Below are positions 37,676 to 47,222 of a stretch of 64,000 nt of DNA, piece by piece. Both the position numbers and the translations under genes were made by a program. Below the pieces are notes generated by a model. It did no database searches and was not told the DNA's origin. It was given only the letters and a program-made list of their open reading frames with translations. Each line of letters begins with the position of its first letter. The stretch's first letter is position 1. This DNA comes from Puniceicoccaceae bacterium. Lineage in GTDB: Bacteria > Verrucomicrobiota > Verrucomicrobiia > Opitutales > Coraliomargaritaceae. The DNA lies in contig JAGYJE010000008.1 of NCBI GenBank assembly GCA_018402305.1, positions 92,224-156,223 of the forward strand, written 5' to 3'.

Positions 37676-38704
37676 TTAGTTGTAGGACGCTTGCGAGCCC
37701 TTAATGTTGCGCTTCTTGACCCAGGGCATAAGCGAACGGAGGCGCTGACCGGTCTTTTCGATCTGGTGGCCCTGGCCGTCCTTGATGAACTGCTTGTAGT
37801 TCGGCAGGCCGTCCTTGTATTCCTTGACCCAGTTTTTCGTAAACTTGCCGGTTTGAATGTCCTTGAGGATCGCCTTCATAGCCTTCTTGGACTGGGCGTT
37901 GATCACACGGGGGCCGGAAATGTAGTCGCCCCATTCAGCGGTCTCCGAGATGGAGAAGCGCATGCCGGAGACGCCGGACTCAACCATGAGGTCGACGATC
38001 AGCTTCAATTCATGCAAACACTCAAAGTAAGCCATTTCCGGTTGGTAGCCGGCTTCGACGAGCGTTTCAAAACCAGCCATCACGAGAGCGGAGGCACCGC
38101 CGCAAAGAACGGCTTGCTCACCGAAGAGGTCGGTTTCGCACTCTTCCTTGAAGGTCGTCTCAATCACACCGGCACGGGTGCCGCCGATTCCCTTGGCCCA
38201 GGCCAGGGCAATGTTTCTGGCATCTTTGGAAGAGCCCTTATTGACGGCGATCAAAGCCGGGACGCCCTTGCCCTCAACGTATTGGCTACGTACAACGTGA
38301 CCGGGGCCCTTGGGAGCCACCATGATGACATCGATCCCCTTGGGTGCTTCGATGAGCCCAAAATGGATGGCGAGACCGTGAGTGAAGGCGAGGGTCTTGC
38401 CCTTCTCCAGGTGCGGGAGAATATCGTTCTCATATACCTCGGGCTGCTTCATGTCGGGCACGGCGATCATGATCACATCGGCGCGCTTGACGGCTTCGGC
38501 CGTTTCGAAGACTTCGAAACCCTGTTGCCGGGCTACGGCAGCGGACTTGCTTTTTTTGTAGAGGCCGATGATGACATTCAGGCCGCTGTCCTTCAAGTTC
38601 TGTGCATGGGCATGGCCCTGAGAACCGTAGCCGATGATGGCCAGAGTTTTCTTTTTAATGACTCGAAGGTCGGCGTCTTTATCTGAGTAGACTTTAGCAG
38701 GCAT
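37676..38704 (-). CDS. ilvC: Ketol-acid reductoisomerase
   Basis: A 342-residue class I enzyme of valine/isoleucine synthesis. The N-terminal Rossmann domain has [20 protein letters not shown], and the phosphate-binding loop with YKKSKS suggests NADPH use. The knotted C-terminal domain has [14 protein letters not shown] and SDTAE-like [10 protein letters not shown] with the Mg-binding acids. The length is typical. ilvN lies upstream across a purine-rich repeat; the order ilvN-ilvC is usual, but ilvB is not in the window. Confidence 0.97.
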   Translation of the reverse strand: MPAKVYSDKDADLRVIKKKTLAIIGYGSQGHAHAQNLKDSGLNVIIGLYKKSKSAAVARQQGFEVFETAEAVKRADVIMIAVPDMKQPEVYENDILPHLEKGKTLAFTHGLAIHFGLIEAPKGIDVIMVAPKGPGHVVRSQYVEGKGVPALIAVNKGSSKDARNIALAWAKGIGGTRAGVIETTFKEECETDLFGEQAVLCGGASALVMAGFETLVEAGYQPEMAYFECLHELKLIVDLMVESGVSGMRFSISETAEWGDYISGPRVINAQSKKAMKAILKDIQTGKFTKNWVKEYKDGLPNYKQFIKDGQGHQIEKTGQRLRSLMPWVKKRNIKGSQASYN

Positions 38705-38744
38705 ATGTTTCTTTGATTGCGGAGGAGGCCCCCTGGTTGATAAA

Positions 38745-38815
38745 AGAGGAAAGAGGAAGGAGGAAAGAGGAGGTGAGGAAGGAGGAGGTGAGGAAGGAGG
38801 AGGTGAGGAAGCGGG
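38745..38815 (+). repeat. Purine-only minisatellite between ilvN and ilvC
   Basis: A 15-base unit close to AGGAAGGAGGAGGTG is repeated about three times (38761-38805), flanked by related AGGAAAGAGGA words. The plus strand is almost pure purine over 70 bases, so the ilvN-ilvC transcript carries a polypyrimidine tract. Confidence 0.9.
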
Positions 38816-38825
38816 CTTTTGGAAG

Positions 38826-39299
38826 CTAGCCGCGTTTAAGCGCCAGGTTGCCAGTGCGAGCCATTTCGACGATCCCGTAGGGCTCGATCAGGTTGAGGAA
38901 GGCGCCAACTTTATTGGCATTCCCCGTCATCTCGATATTCAGGCTCTCAGGAGCAACATCGATAATCTTCGCACGAAAAATATCACAAACCTGCATCACT
39001 TCGGAGCGCTGACCGGCCGAGGCCGATACTTTTACCATGACCAGCTCGCGCTCAGTGGCCTGTCCGTTGGAAAACTCGGTCACTTCAAGGACGTTGATCA
39101 ACTTGTTGACTTGCTTGATAGCTTGGTCAAGCGATTCGCTGTCTCCGACGATCGTAGCGGTGATGCGCGATAGTTTGGCATCCATCATCGGCCCCACATT
39201 GAGCGTCTCGATATTAAAACCGCGGCCACTGAACATACCGGCAATGCGGGCGAGAACTCCGAATTTATTTTCGACGAGGATGGAGATGATGTGGCGCAT
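38826..39299 (-). CDS. ilvN: Acetolactate synthase small (regulatory) subunit
   Basis: A 157-residue ACT-domain protein starting [20 protein letters not shown], followed by [17 protein letters not shown]. The C-terminal half has the regulatory domain with ELVMVKVSA. It confers valine feedback on the catalytic subunit IlvB, which is not encoded here; the gene upstream is a tRNA. The start at 39299 is chosen over one seven codons earlier because family members begin at MRHIIS. Confidence 0.95.
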   Translation of the reverse strand: MRHIISILVENKFGVLARIAGMFSGRGFNIETLNVGPMMDAKLSRITATIVGDSESLDQAIKQVNKLINVLEVTEFSNGQATERELVMVKVSASAGQRSEVMQVCDIFRAKIIDVAPESLNIEMTGNANKVGAFLNLIEPYGIVEMARTGNLALKRG

Positions 39300-39348
39300 G
39301 ATAGAGAAACGGGGACTCATTGCTTAACCCCCGATTCGACAAGAAAAA

Positions 39349-39425
39349 TGGTAGACGGTGAGGGATTCGAACCCACGACCCCCTCGGTGTAAACGAGGTG
39401 CTCTAACCAGCTGAGCTAACCGTCC
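39349..39425 (-). tRNA. tRNA-Val (anticodon TAC)
   Basis: The minus strand folds as a full cloverleaf of 77 bases including an encoded CCA. It has a 7-bp acceptor stem starting GGACGGT (pair 1 is G-U), a D-arm TAGCTCAGCTGGTTAGAGC, and the anticodon stem CCTCG/CGAGG with loop TTTACAC. The T-arm has GTTCGAATC. The anticodon TAC reads valine codons. Confidence 0.96.
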
Positions 39426-39616
39426 CTGAGAAAATTGAAAACGGAGACGATGGGCTGCCGCTCCCTCGAATCAAGCCTATTTTTGATCAATTGTCGTTTT
39501 AGTTCGCGGTTGTCTGGGGTTGAGGGAATTTTGGGCCAACGGGGTATTTGCTGGAATTCTCGGCGATCTTTGCTTTAGGGTGGTGCGAAACGTTGATTAA
39601 AGACTTATCCGAAAAC

Positions 39617-41485
39617 ATGGCTTATAACAAACTGATCAATCTGAACGAATTGCTCGGTGGCGGCTCTCTCCTTCGGAAACTGCTGAATCCCGGTTGCCTA
39701 ATACTGGAGCGGCTTCTTGGCATAACTGAGGTCAATCAAATCTACGCCGAGGTCCATGAGACCTTGGATGACAGCGAAAACGATCCCGGCTTCTTTGCCA
39801 AAACCCTTCGTGTGATGGGTGTGCATTTCGAACTGGATCGGGCGGATTTTGAGCAAATCCCGAAAAACGGCCCACTCATTGTGGTGGCGAACCATCCCTT
39901 TGGCGGGATTGATGGGGTTGTTTTAGGCGCTTTGCTGAAAAGTGCACGAGCCGACTCGAAACTGATGGGGAATTATTTGTTGGCTACGATGGAGGGCATA
40001 CGCGGGGGGATCATTGAGGTCAACCCCTTCGGTCATGAAGTGGCGACGAGCGCAAACCTGCGCGGCATGCGACAGGCGATTCGCTTTTTGAAAGAGGGTG
40101 GCTGTCTCGGAGCGTTTCCTGCCGGGGAAGTATCCAGTCTGCATCTGCGCTACAGGGGGGTGGTGGACCCTCCCTGGAGTCCGCATTTGGTTCATTTGGC
40201 GATCAAGAGCGGTGCGCCTGTCCTGCCGATCTACTTCGAGGGTCGAAATTCTGTATTTTTCCAGATAGCGGGCCTGCTCCATCCACGTCTGCGGACTTTG
40301 TTGCTGGCGATGGAATTTTCGCGAGCCCGCGGCCGTTCAATCAAAGTAAGGATGGGCACATTGGTTGACTCAAAGCGGCTTGCCGAGTTTGCGGACAAAA
40401 AAGCGGCGACCGAGTATTTGCGGTTAAAGACGTATTCTCAAAAAGACCAGCCGGAGCGGAGTGACCGAAAGCGTTTGCGATTCCCTTTTCGCTCTGCATC
40501 GACGGGCCAGGCTCTGGACCCGGTTGCCGCGCCTGAATCGGCAAGTCTGATGGCAATGGAAATCGACGGGCTTCCCGCCAGCTCTCGGTTGGTCGAGCAC
40601 GGAGACTTTGTAGTTTATTGTGCACCGGCAAACCGCATGCCAACTGTGCTTAAAGAGATCGGGCGGCTTCGGGAAGAGACCTTCCGCGCAGTTAAAGAGG
40701 GAACCGGGCAAGCGACAGATCTAGATCAATTTGACCAACATTATCTACATCTATTCATGTGGAACGAGGTGGACCGGGAAATCGTCGGAGCCTACCGGCT
40801 GGGCTTGGCTGATGAGATAGTGGGCGAGTTTGGAAAGAAGGGCCTGTACACGTCGACATTGTTCCGCTATCGATCAGAGTTTCTCGAGCGTTTGGGTCCT
40901 GCAATTGAGCTTGGCCGGTCCTTTATCACTATGAAGTATCAGAAGAAACACGCCTCTCTGGCTTTGCTGTGGCGTGGGATTGGCGAATACGTTGCAAGAA
41001 ACCCCCAATACCGAACGCTATTTGGGCCAGTCAGTATAACGGATGGATACACCCGAATTTCAAAAGACCTCATGGTTCACTTTTTCAGGGAGCATAAATT
41101 CGACGAAACGCTTGCGCGGCAGGTCAGACCCAAAAAAGCACCCAAGTCGTTTAGGATGTTAAAAGGAGTTTCCTTAAAGCATATTGGTGAGTCGATTCGT
41201 TCCGTCGATTCGGTATCCGCCATCGTTTCGGGGTTTGAGGAGGACAAAAAAGGCGTGCCGGTTTTGTTGCGCCACTACCTCAAACTAAATGGCGTTTTGC
41301 TCAGCTTCAATGTCGACCCTGCCTTCAGTGACGTCATCGACGGGTTGATTCTTGTCGATTTTCTCAAAACAGATCCGAAGATCCTGCAGCGATACATGGG
41401 AAAATCCGGCTATGCTGGATTTGCAGCATTTCATTCGCGAATCGAATCCGGATTGAATCGAGGAGTTGCCAACGTCTGTGTTTGA
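39617..41485 (+). CDS. Two-domain acyltransferase, OlsF-like (putative ornithine/amino-acid lipid synthase)
   Basis: A 622-residue protein. The N-terminal half is a PlsC/OlsA-type O-acyltransferase with [12 protein letters not shown] (catalytic His93, H-x5-D as in hemolysin-type members), [10 protein letters not shown] and [14 protein letters not shown]. The C-terminal half (about 330-622) is an OlsB/GNAT-type N-acyltransferase with [36 protein letters not shown] and YRLGLADEI. This order matches bifunctional OlsF enzymes that make ornithine lipids. The amino acid acylated is unknown. The start at 39617 is preferred; upstream codons are possible. Confidence 0.8.
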   Translation: MAYNKLINLNELLGGGSLLRKLLNPGCLILERLLGITEVNQIYAEVHETLDDSENDPGFFAKTLRVMGVHFELDRADFEQIPKNGPLIVVANHPFGGIDGVVLGALLKSARADSKLMGNYLLATMEGIRGGIIEVNPFGHEVATSANLRGMRQAIRFLKEGGCLGAFPAGEVSSLHLRYRGVVDPPWSPHLVHLAIKSGAPVLPIYFEGRNSVFFQIAGLLHPRLRTLLLAMEFSRARGRSIKVRMGTLVDSKRLAEFADKKAATEYLRLKTYSQKDQPERSDRKRLRFPFRSASTGQALDPVAAPESASLMAMEIDGLPASSRLVEHGDFVVYCAPANRMPTVLKEIGRLREETFRAVKEGTGQATDLDQFDQHYLHLFMWNEVDREIVGAYRLGLADEIVGEFGKKGLYTSTLFRYRSEFLERLGPAIELGRSFITMKYQKKHASLALLWRGIGEYVARNPQYRTLFGPVSITDGYTRISKDLMVHFFREHKFDETLARQVRPKKAPKSFRMLKGVSLKHIGESIRSVDSVSAIVSGFEEDKKGVPVLLRHYLKLNGVLLSFNVDPAFSDVIDGLILVDFLKTDPKILQRYMGKSGYAGFAAFHSRIESGLNRGVANVCV

Positions 41486-41505
41486 AACGGTTTGAAACGA
41501 ATACC

Positions 41506-42312
41506 ATGCCAAAAATACTTTTTTTAGGAGATATCGTCGGCCGTCCCGGTCGTACCTGTGTAATTGAGCGCCTACCCGCCTTGCGTGAGGCCCTGAGAGC
41601 GGACTTCGTCATTGCCAACGGGGAGAATGCGGCGGGTGGTTCGGGTATAACCGGGAAGATCGTCCAAGAGCTCCTAGGGGCAGGGGTTGATGGGATCACC
41701 CTGGGTGACCACGTTTGGGATCAGAAAAACTTTGAAAACGAAATCGATCAGTTGGAAGGAGTCTGCCGCCCCGCCAATTTACCCGAGCAGAATCCCGGGC
41801 GCACGCACCTCATTTTAGAGAAAGATGGCTTCCGCTTGGGCTTGTTCACCGTTTTGGGGCGAAATTATATAGGCTTGAAGGCGGGATGCCCTTTTGAGCG
41901 GGCGGACAAAAAACTGCTCGAATTGGCCGGTGACTGTGATGCCTGCTTTGTTGAGGCCCATATGGAGGCGACCTCAGAAAAAGTCGCGCTTGGTTGGTAT
42001 CTCGACGGGCGTGCGGTCGCCGTTATCGGAACTCACACGCACATACCGACCGCTGATGCCCGCGTATTACCCCAGGGCACGGCTTACCTGAGCGACGCCG
42101 GCATGTGCGGGCCCTACGCATCCGTGATCGGTCGTGACGTCGAGCAGGTAGTCGCTACTTTTCTGGATGGAATGAAACGCCGTTTCCCGGTTGCCCGGGA
42201 GGATGTGCGCATAAGTGGATGCCTGATCGAAATCGATGCAAGCACTGGGCTTAGTTTGGGGGTTGAGCGTATTGAAATCGCTGAAGAGAAAGACAAGGGC
42301 CTCAATGGCTAG
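41506..42312 (+). CDS. YmdB-family metallophosphoesterase (TIGR00282)
   Basis: A 268-residue calcineurin-like phosphodiesterase. The metal ligands are in [43 protein letters not shown] and [10 protein letters not shown]. Characterised relatives hydrolyse 2',3'-cyclic nucleotides and affect cell-fate decisions in Bacillus. The start is the ATG at 41506, 20 bases after the acyltransferase stop. Its stop codon is the first element of an 11-base tandem array. Confidence 0.9.
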   Translation: MPKILFLGDIVGRPGRTCVIERLPALREALRADFVIANGENAAGGSGITGKIVQELLGAGVDGITLGDHVWDQKNFENEIDQLEGVCRPANLPEQNPGRTHLILEKDGFRLGLFTVLGRNYIGLKAGCPFERADKKLLELAGDCDACFVEAHMEATSEKVALGWYLDGRAVAVIGTHTHIPTADARVLPQGTAYLSDAGMCGPYASVIGRDVEQVVATFLDGMKRRFPVAREDVRISGCLIEIDASTGLSLGVERIEIAEEKDKGLNG

Positions 42313-42416
42313 TTGGTGGCTAGTTGGTGGCGAGTTGGTGGCGAGTTGGTGGCGAGTTGGTGGCGAGTTGGTGGCGAGTTGGTGGCGAGTTGGTGGCGAG
42401 TTGGTGGCGAGTTGGC
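42311..42416 (+). repeat. 11-base minisatellite (AGTTGGTGGCG)
   Basis: Nine head-to-tail copies of AGTTGGTGGCG (the first reads ...GCT) plus a partial tenth run from inside the ymdB-like stop codon toward the convergent methyltransferase gene. The copies are almost perfect, implying recent expansion. Confidence 0.97.
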
Positions 42417-42468
42417 CAGTCAATCCAAGTAGTGCTTACGTTTTCAACTGCTCGTGAATGCATCCTAT

Positions 42469-43281
42469 CTATTGAGTACTGCGCTGTCGCTTAGCCTCGT
42501 AGAGGCAGACGGCCGCGGCAGCGGCCACGTTTAGCGAGTCGGCCTGACCGGCCATGGGGATGCGGATTTTGTGCTCCGAGCGTTTTAGCCAGAACGGGCT
42601 CAAGCCCCCGCTCTCGCTGCCCATCAAGAGAGCGAGGCTGCCACCGTAGTCGACATCCCAGTGCAGGCAGTCTGTCTCGGGAGTCGTGGCGAGGCAGCTG
42701 ATAGCTTGTTCCGTGAGCCACTGGCTGAGAGCCTCGCGGCCGGTCGATACGATGGGCAGAGCAAATAAAAGGCCCTGGGAGGAGCGCACGGCATTCGGAT
42801 TATAGAGGTCGAGCACGCAATCCACAAGAATGACGGCATCGACACCCGCGCCGTCGGCACTGCGCAAAATGGCACCCAGATTGCCGGGCTTTTCGATGCC
42901 CTCAAGGATGAGGAGGAGGGCGGGTTGGCGCAATTTGAGGTCTGTCAGTGTGTTATTTTGCTGGGTAGCCACCGCGATGATTCCGTCCGGCCCTTCGCGG
43001 TGGGAAGCTTTTTCGAAAGCCTCGGTACTGAGGCGGACGATCGGCCAGGGTGCGCTTTTCAGCCTGTCTTCAATAAACGCGGCATGGGCGCCGCCCTCAG
43101 GGAAAAACTCCGGGCAGAAGTAGCATTGGTTGACCTCAAAGCCAGCGGCGAGGGCGTGCCCGATCTCGCGCAGCCCCTCGATAAGGAAGCGAGACTGCCG
43201 GTCGCGGTGCTTGCGCTCACGGAGTTTAACAAGGTTTTTCACCTGCTCGTTTTGACGGCTTTGGATGTAGGGCGCTTCCAT
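42469..43281 (-). CDS. TrmH/SpoU-family RNA 2'-O-methyltransferase
   Basis: A 270-residue SPOUT enzyme. The N-terminal substrate-binding domain has VKNLVKLRERKHRDRQSRFL. The knotted catalytic domain carries GIEKPGNLGAILRSADGAG, LMGSESGGLS and IPMAGQADSLNVAAAAAV, the three SpoU motifs. It probably methylates 23S rRNA or tRNA ribose; the target is not decidable. It is transcribed divergently from the uracil methyltransferase gene. Confidence 0.92.
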   Translation of the reverse strand: MEAPYIQSRQNEQVKNLVKLRERKHRDRQSRFLIEGLREIGHALAAGFEVNQCYFCPEFFPEGGAHAAFIEDRLKSAPWPIVRLSTEAFEKASHREGPDGIIAVATQQNNTLTDLKLRQPALLLILEGIEKPGNLGAILRSADGAGVDAVILVDCVLDLYNPNAVRSSQGLLFALPIVSTGREALSQWLTEQAISCLATTPETDCLHWDVDYGGSLALLMGSESGGLSPFWLKRSEHKIRIPMAGQADSLNVAAAAAVCLYEAKRQRSTQ

Positions 43282-43343
43282 AGTTGAGGGTTTCAATGAA
43301 TTTTTGGATTGCAGCAAGCCTCAGCATACCGGAAGGCAAGAGT

Positions 43344-44564
43344 ATGCAAGTGCCAAAAAACTTCGTGGCGGAGCCATTTGACTATCATCAGGAAATCGAG
43401 CTGTGTATCGAAAGCCTGAGTAACCTCGGGATGGGAATCGGGCGCGTCGATGGCTGGGTAGTCATGGTGCCCTTCGTCATCCCCGGTGAGCGGGTGCGGG
43501 CGCGGATTTTCCGAAATTTCCAAAATTACTCCGATGCCGACCTCGTTGAGGTCCTGGAAGCCTCTCCGGACCGGGTCGAACCGCAGTGCCCGCTTTTTAC
43601 TCGCTGCGGGGGTTGCCAGTATCAACACATCAGCTACGCACGGCAGCTTCGCGAAAAGACCGGGCAGGTCGAAGACCTGTTGAAAAAGCTCGGTGGCATC
43701 GAGCATCCCGTCGAATTGGCGCACGGCTCCCCGGAAACGTATCACTACCGCTCAAAAATCACCCCTCACTACAATCGACCGGAGCGCGACGGCTCGCAGC
43801 CGATCGGCTTTCTGCAATACGGTCGTCGAAACCAGATTATTGATGTCGAGCAGTGCCCCATCGCCACCAAAGCGATCAACGAGGCCCTCCCCGAGGCGCG
43901 GGCTGAGGCCCGCCGCGCTGGGGGGAAGAAGCGGCGTCAGCGCGGGGGCACGCTGCTCATGCGGGATGTGCTGGAGGGCGTGGTGAATGATCCGCAGGAG
44001 ATTGTTTCCGAGCGGGTGGGGTCCTTGACCTTCCAATTCAAAGCCGGTGAGTTTTTTCAAAATAACCCCTTCATTCTCCCGGAGATGGTTGCGCACGTCG
44101 CGCAGGAAGCCTCGGCTGAAGGGGCACGCTATTTGGTGGATGCGTATTGCGGTGTGGGCTTGTTTGCGCTGTCCACGGCCAAGTCTTTTGAGTCAGTGGC
44201 TGGGGTGGAGATTAGCGAGCCCGCGGTGCGCTGGGCCCAGGCCAATTGTAAAATAAGCGGCATTCACAATGTTCGCTTCGTCATCGGCAAGGCGGAGGCC
44301 ATTTTCAACGGACTCAAGTTTCCCGCCGACGAGACGGCGGTGGTGATCGACCCGCCCCGCAAGGGCTGCGATGCGAGTTTTCGAGAGCAATTAATGGCCT
44401 TTCGCCCCCAGCGCCTGGTCTACGTCTCTTGTGACCCCGCCACGCAGGCCCGTGACTTGAAGGAATTCATCGAGGGGGGCTACCAAATCACACGGGTACA
44501 GCCATTTGACCTGTTTCCCCACACCCGGCACATTGAAAATGTGGTGTCGCTCAGCCTATCGTGA
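43344..44564 (+). CDS. 23S rRNA (uracil-5-)-methyltransferase, RlmD/TrmA family
   Basis: A 406-residue SAM enzyme with an N-terminal TRAM domain (LSNLGMGIGRVDGWVVMVPF). It has an iron-sulfur cysteine cluster CPLFTRCGGCQYQH, then the motifs AGEFFQNNP, VDAYCGVGLFAL, IDPPRKGCD, and YVSCDPATQARDL containing the catalytic Cys. I start it at 43344 because the 20 upstream codons overlap the divergent gene's leader and are not family-like. Confidence 0.93.
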   Translation: MQVPKNFVAEPFDYHQEIELCIESLSNLGMGIGRVDGWVVMVPFVIPGERVRARIFRNFQNYSDADLVEVLEASPDRVEPQCPLFTRCGGCQYQHISYARQLREKTGQVEDLLKKLGGIEHPVELAHGSPETYHYRSKITPHYNRPERDGSQPIGFLQYGRRNQIIDVEQCPIATKAINEALPEARAEARRAGGKKRRQRGGTLLMRDVLEGVVNDPQEIVSERVGSLTFQFKAGEFFQNNPFILPEMVAHVAQEASAEGARYLVDAYCGVGLFALSTAKSFESVAGVEISEPAVRWAQANCKISGIHNVRFVIGKAEAIFNGLKFPADETAVVIDPPRKGCDASFREQLMAFRPQRLVYVSCDPATQARDLKEFIEGGYQITRVQPFDLFPHTRHIENVVSLSLS

Positions 44565-44630
44565 AAAAATGATTGACGGATGGCTTCGTAGACCCATCTT
44601 CCCGGATTCCTTCAAACCAAAACTATATTT

Positions 44631-44831
44631 ATGTCACTCGAAGTTAAAGTCCGCAAAGGCGAGCCCATGGAACGTGCGCTCCGCCGCCTCAAAAAACGCC
44701 TCGATCGCGAGGGGGTCATCCGTGATGTCCGCGCAAAACGCTACTTCGTGAAGCCCGCGCAGGCAAAACGCCGCAAGAAGAAGGAACTGGACTTCAATAA
44801 CATGCTCCGGGTTCGGTATTCGAACATGTAG
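44631..44831 (+). CDS. rpsU: 30S ribosomal protein S21
   Basis: A 66-residue basic protein, MSLEVKVRKGEPMERALRRL through the Lys/Arg-rich tail to VRYSNM. The length and sequence are typical of S21, which helps start-site selection on the ribosome. A minisatellite and then a terminator follow. Confidence 0.96.
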   Translation: MSLEVKVRKGEPMERALRRLKKRLDREGVIRDVRAKRYFVKPAQAKRRKKKELDFNNMLRVRYSNM

Positions 44832-44837
44832 ACAGGC

Positions 44838-44937
44838 GCGTTACTTCACGTTCTCGCGTCACTTCACGTTCTCGCGTCACTTCACGTTCTCGCGTCACTC
44901 CACGTTCTCGTGTTACTTCACGTTTTAACGTCACTTT
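44838..44937 (+). repeat. 18-base minisatellite after rpsU
   Basis: About five copies of a unit close to CGCGTCACTTCACGTTCT, with the outer copies diverged (CGTTACTTCAC, CGTGTTACTTCAC, AACGTCACTTT). It lies in the 3' untranslated region of rpsU. Confidence 0.95.
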
Positions 44938-44971
44938 AGTTTGCAGGCCCTCGCGCCTTGGGCTTTTATCT

Positions 44972-45003
44972 TCCCGGTTCGCTTCTCAGCGCCGGGATTT
45001 TTT
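44972..45003 (+). terminator. Rho-independent terminator of rpsU, abutting the next start codon
   Basis: TCCCGG pairs with CCGGGA around an inner CGC/GCG stem and is followed by six T residues. The next start codon (ATG at 45007) is only 3 bases beyond the T-run. Confidence 0.85.
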
Positions 45004-45006
45004 GTT

Positions 45007-45960
45007 ATGGCCAATATTTTCGACCGCCTTTCGCTCTCTACCTGCTGGTGCTCCGCGCGCCACACGGATGGTCGCGCCATGGTTGAAGAAATGGTCGGTC
45101 TTGGATTCAAGCGGATTGAGCTCAGTCACGGGATCCGCCTCTCTCTTGTGGCCGGCATCCTCGACGCCGTCGATGCCGGTATGGTGGAGGTTTCGTCAGT
45201 CCACAATTTTTGTCCCTTGCCAGGGAGTGTGCAGTTTGCCGCACCCAATCTCTACCAGCCCTCCGCATCCGATTCGCGCGAGGCCGACCTTTGGTTTCGT
45301 TATTCGCTGCAGACACTCGATTTCGCGGTAAAAGTGGGGGCGGATCGGGTCATTATGCACTCGGGGAGTGTCCACTTCTTTTTCTGGTCGGCAGAAAATC
45401 GTCTGGAAAAATGGATCGCCGCGTCAGGCCTGTCCGCGCACGAGCTCGCCGAAGACCCCCGCTTCCAAAAACGCCGGGAGCGCGCTATGAAGTCCATCCG
45501 CCGGGCGGCGAAGACGACCATGCCCCGCATCGAGGAAAATTATAAAAAGCTACTGCCCGAGGCGGCGGCGCGCGGCCTCAAGCTCTGCCTGGAAAACCGT
45601 GAGGGCCTTGAAGAGATGCCCCTTGATGCGGCGCACGAGGACTTGTTAGCGACTTTGGTGACGCCGGAGCATGCGGTCTACTGGCACGATACCGGGCATG
45701 CTCAAATTAAACACCAGATGGGTTTGATTGATCATAGGGCTCATCTGGAAAAAATGTCCCCGCGTTTGGGCGGCTTCCATCTGCACGACGTCAGCGAGGC
45801 GGGGAGCGACCATCAAGTGCCCGGCACTGGCACAATCGATTTCGATATGATTGCGGAGTTTGTGCGGCCGGATCACACGCTCGTGCTGGAGTTGAACCCT
45901 AAGCTGACGACAGAGCAAGTAGTGGCTTCACGCGACTACATCGGGGAAAAGCTGGGGTAA
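45007..45960 (+). CDS. Sugar phosphate isomerase/epimerase-like TIM-barrel protein (AP_endonuc_2)
   Basis: A 317-residue xylose-isomerase-like TIM barrel. It has GFKRIELSHGIR, VSSVHNFCPLPG, ADRVIMHSGSVH, LCLENREGLEEMP, VYWHDTGHAQIKHQMG, GGFHLHDVSEAGSDHQVPGT and LVLELNP. The Glu, Asp, His and Glu expected to bind a divalent metal lie in these segments. The substrate is unknown. The true start must be the ATG at 45007, because the longer frame runs back through the terminator. Confidence 0.8.
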   Translation: MANIFDRLSLSTCWCSARHTDGRAMVEEMVGLGFKRIELSHGIRLSLVAGILDAVDAGMVEVSSVHNFCPLPGSVQFAAPNLYQPSASDSREADLWFRYSLQTLDFAVKVGADRVIMHSGSVHFFFWSAENRLEKWIAASGLSAHELAEDPRFQKRRERAMKSIRRAAKTTMPRIEENYKKLLPEAAARGLKLCLENREGLEEMPLDAAHEDLLATLVTPEHAVYWHDTGHAQIKHQMGLIDHRAHLEKMSPRLGGFHLHDVSEAGSDHQVPGTGTIDFDMIAEFVRPDHTLVLELNPKLTTEQVVASRDYIGEKLG

Positions 45961-45968
45961 ACCCTTTT

Positions 45969-46019
45969 CGCTACAAAAGCTATAAAAGCTGGGGAAGCTG
46001 GGGAAGCTTAGCTGTAGCG
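45969..46019 (-). other. Long imperfect stem-loop downstream of rho
   Basis: CGCTACA (45969-45975) pairs with TGTAGCG (46013-46019). The loop contains AAAAGCT, AGCTGGGGA and GAAGCTT repeats that can add pairs. It lies just after the rho stop, but no T-run follows on the minus strand, so terminator function is doubtful. Confidence 0.4.
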
Positions 46020-46022
46020 CCA

Positions 46023-47222
46023 CTAACGCTGCAGGAGTTTAAGAAACTCCTCGTTGTTCTTAGTCTGGGTGAAGCGATCAATCATTGCCTCGGCGGCATC
46101 TTCGATTTTTTGTCCAGCCAGGGCCCGACGAAGGAACTGGGCACCCTCCAGGTATTTGCCGGAGAGGATGAGTTCTTCTTTACGCGTGCCGGAGGCGTTG
46201 AGGTTGATGGCCGGCCAGAGGCGAAGCTCCGCCGCCTTGCGGTCGAGCACCATCTCCATGTTGCCCGTGCCTTTGAACTCCTGGAAAATCAGCTCGTCCA
46301 TTTTACTGCCGGTTTCGATCAGAGCCGTGGCGATGATGGTGAGGCTGCCGCCTTCCTCACAATTTCGGGCAGCCGAGAAAATCTGGCGCGGTTTTTCCAG
46401 CGCGCGCACATCGAGGCCACCGGTCATCGTGCGGCCACCCTTACCGGAAGCGGCATTGTAGGCGCGGGCCAACCGTGTGATCGAGTCGAGGAGGAAGACG
46501 ACATCCTTGCCTGCCTCGACGAGGCGCTTGGCGCGCTCAATGGCGATTTCAGCGAGGCGAAGATGGTTTTTCAGCTCCTCGTCATTTGAGGAGGCGTAGA
46601 TTTCCGCATTCACGCTGCGCTTGAAATCAGTAACCTCCTCCGGACGTTCATCGACGAGCAGGACGATACAATGGCACTCCGGATGGTTTTCGATAACGCC
46701 ATGAGCGATATCGTGCAGGATAGTGGTCTTACCCGTGCGGGGTGGGGCGACGATGAGACCGCGGGTGCCTTTACCAATGGGGCAAAACAGATCCATGATG
46801 CGCGTGGTGACCCGCCCATCCCTGGCTTCAAGGCGAAGTTGTTCATCCGGGGCGATGGAGACCATCTGCTGAAAGGTATAGCGACCTTTACGCTCCTCAA
46901 GCAGGGCTCCATCCACGCGCTCAATGAAGCGGACCTTCGGGTTGGGGAACTTGGCATTTTGCTGGGCCTTGCCCTCGATCAGGCTTCCCGGTTTGAGCTT
47001 GAAGCGCTTGATTAATTCACGGGGAACAAAAGGATCATCCGGCTTCGTCTTGCCATTTCGAGTGGGGTCGAGCAGTTGCCCGGTCTTATTCTCCAGGATC
47101 TCGAGAATGCCGGAGACGGCGACCTCGTCTTCGCGAGGTTTATCCGCAGGAGCCGTAGCAGTAGAGGCTGCCTGGGCCTGTTCGGGTGCGGACGTATCCG
47201 TCTGTAAATCTTCTTGGCTCAT
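46023..47222 (-). CDS. rho: Transcription termination factor Rho
   Basis: A 399-residue hexameric RNA helicase. A short acidic N-terminal tail (residues 1-30) precedes the cold-shock-type RNA-binding domain. The ATPase core has RGLIVAPPRTGKTTILHDIA (Walker A), VVFLLDSITRLARAYNAASG (Walker B and Q-loop), GGLDVRALEKPRQIF and the ALIETGSKMDELIFQEFKGT region. The N-terminal insertion common in actinobacteria is absent. It has a long upstream gap of 346 bases. Confidence 0.97.
   Translation of the reverse strand: MSQEDLQTDTSAPEQAQAASTATAPADKPREDEVAVSGILEILENKTGQLLDPTRNGKTKPDDPFVPRELIKRFKLKPGSLIEGKAQQNAKFPNPKVRFIERVDGALLEERKGRYTFQQMVSIAPDEQLRLEARDGRVTTRIMDLFCPIGKGTRGLIVAPPRTGKTTILHDIAHGVIENHPECHCIVLLVDERPEEVTDFKRSVNAEIYASSNDEELKNHLRLAEIAIERAKRLVEAGKDVVFLLDSITRLARAYNAASGKGGRTMTGGLDVRALEKPRQIFSAARNCEEGGSLTIIATALIETGSKMDELIFQEFKGTGNMEMVLDRKAAELRLWPAINLNASGTRKEELILSGKYLEGAQFLRRALAGQKIEDAAEAMIDRFTQTKNNEEFLKLLQR

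Noticed and set aside
42311..42416. Coding repeat protein in the GTTGGTGGC array
   Set aside because: Open frames here arise from the repeat itself, have no start region or codon bias, and the array varies by 11 bases, which is not a codon multiple.
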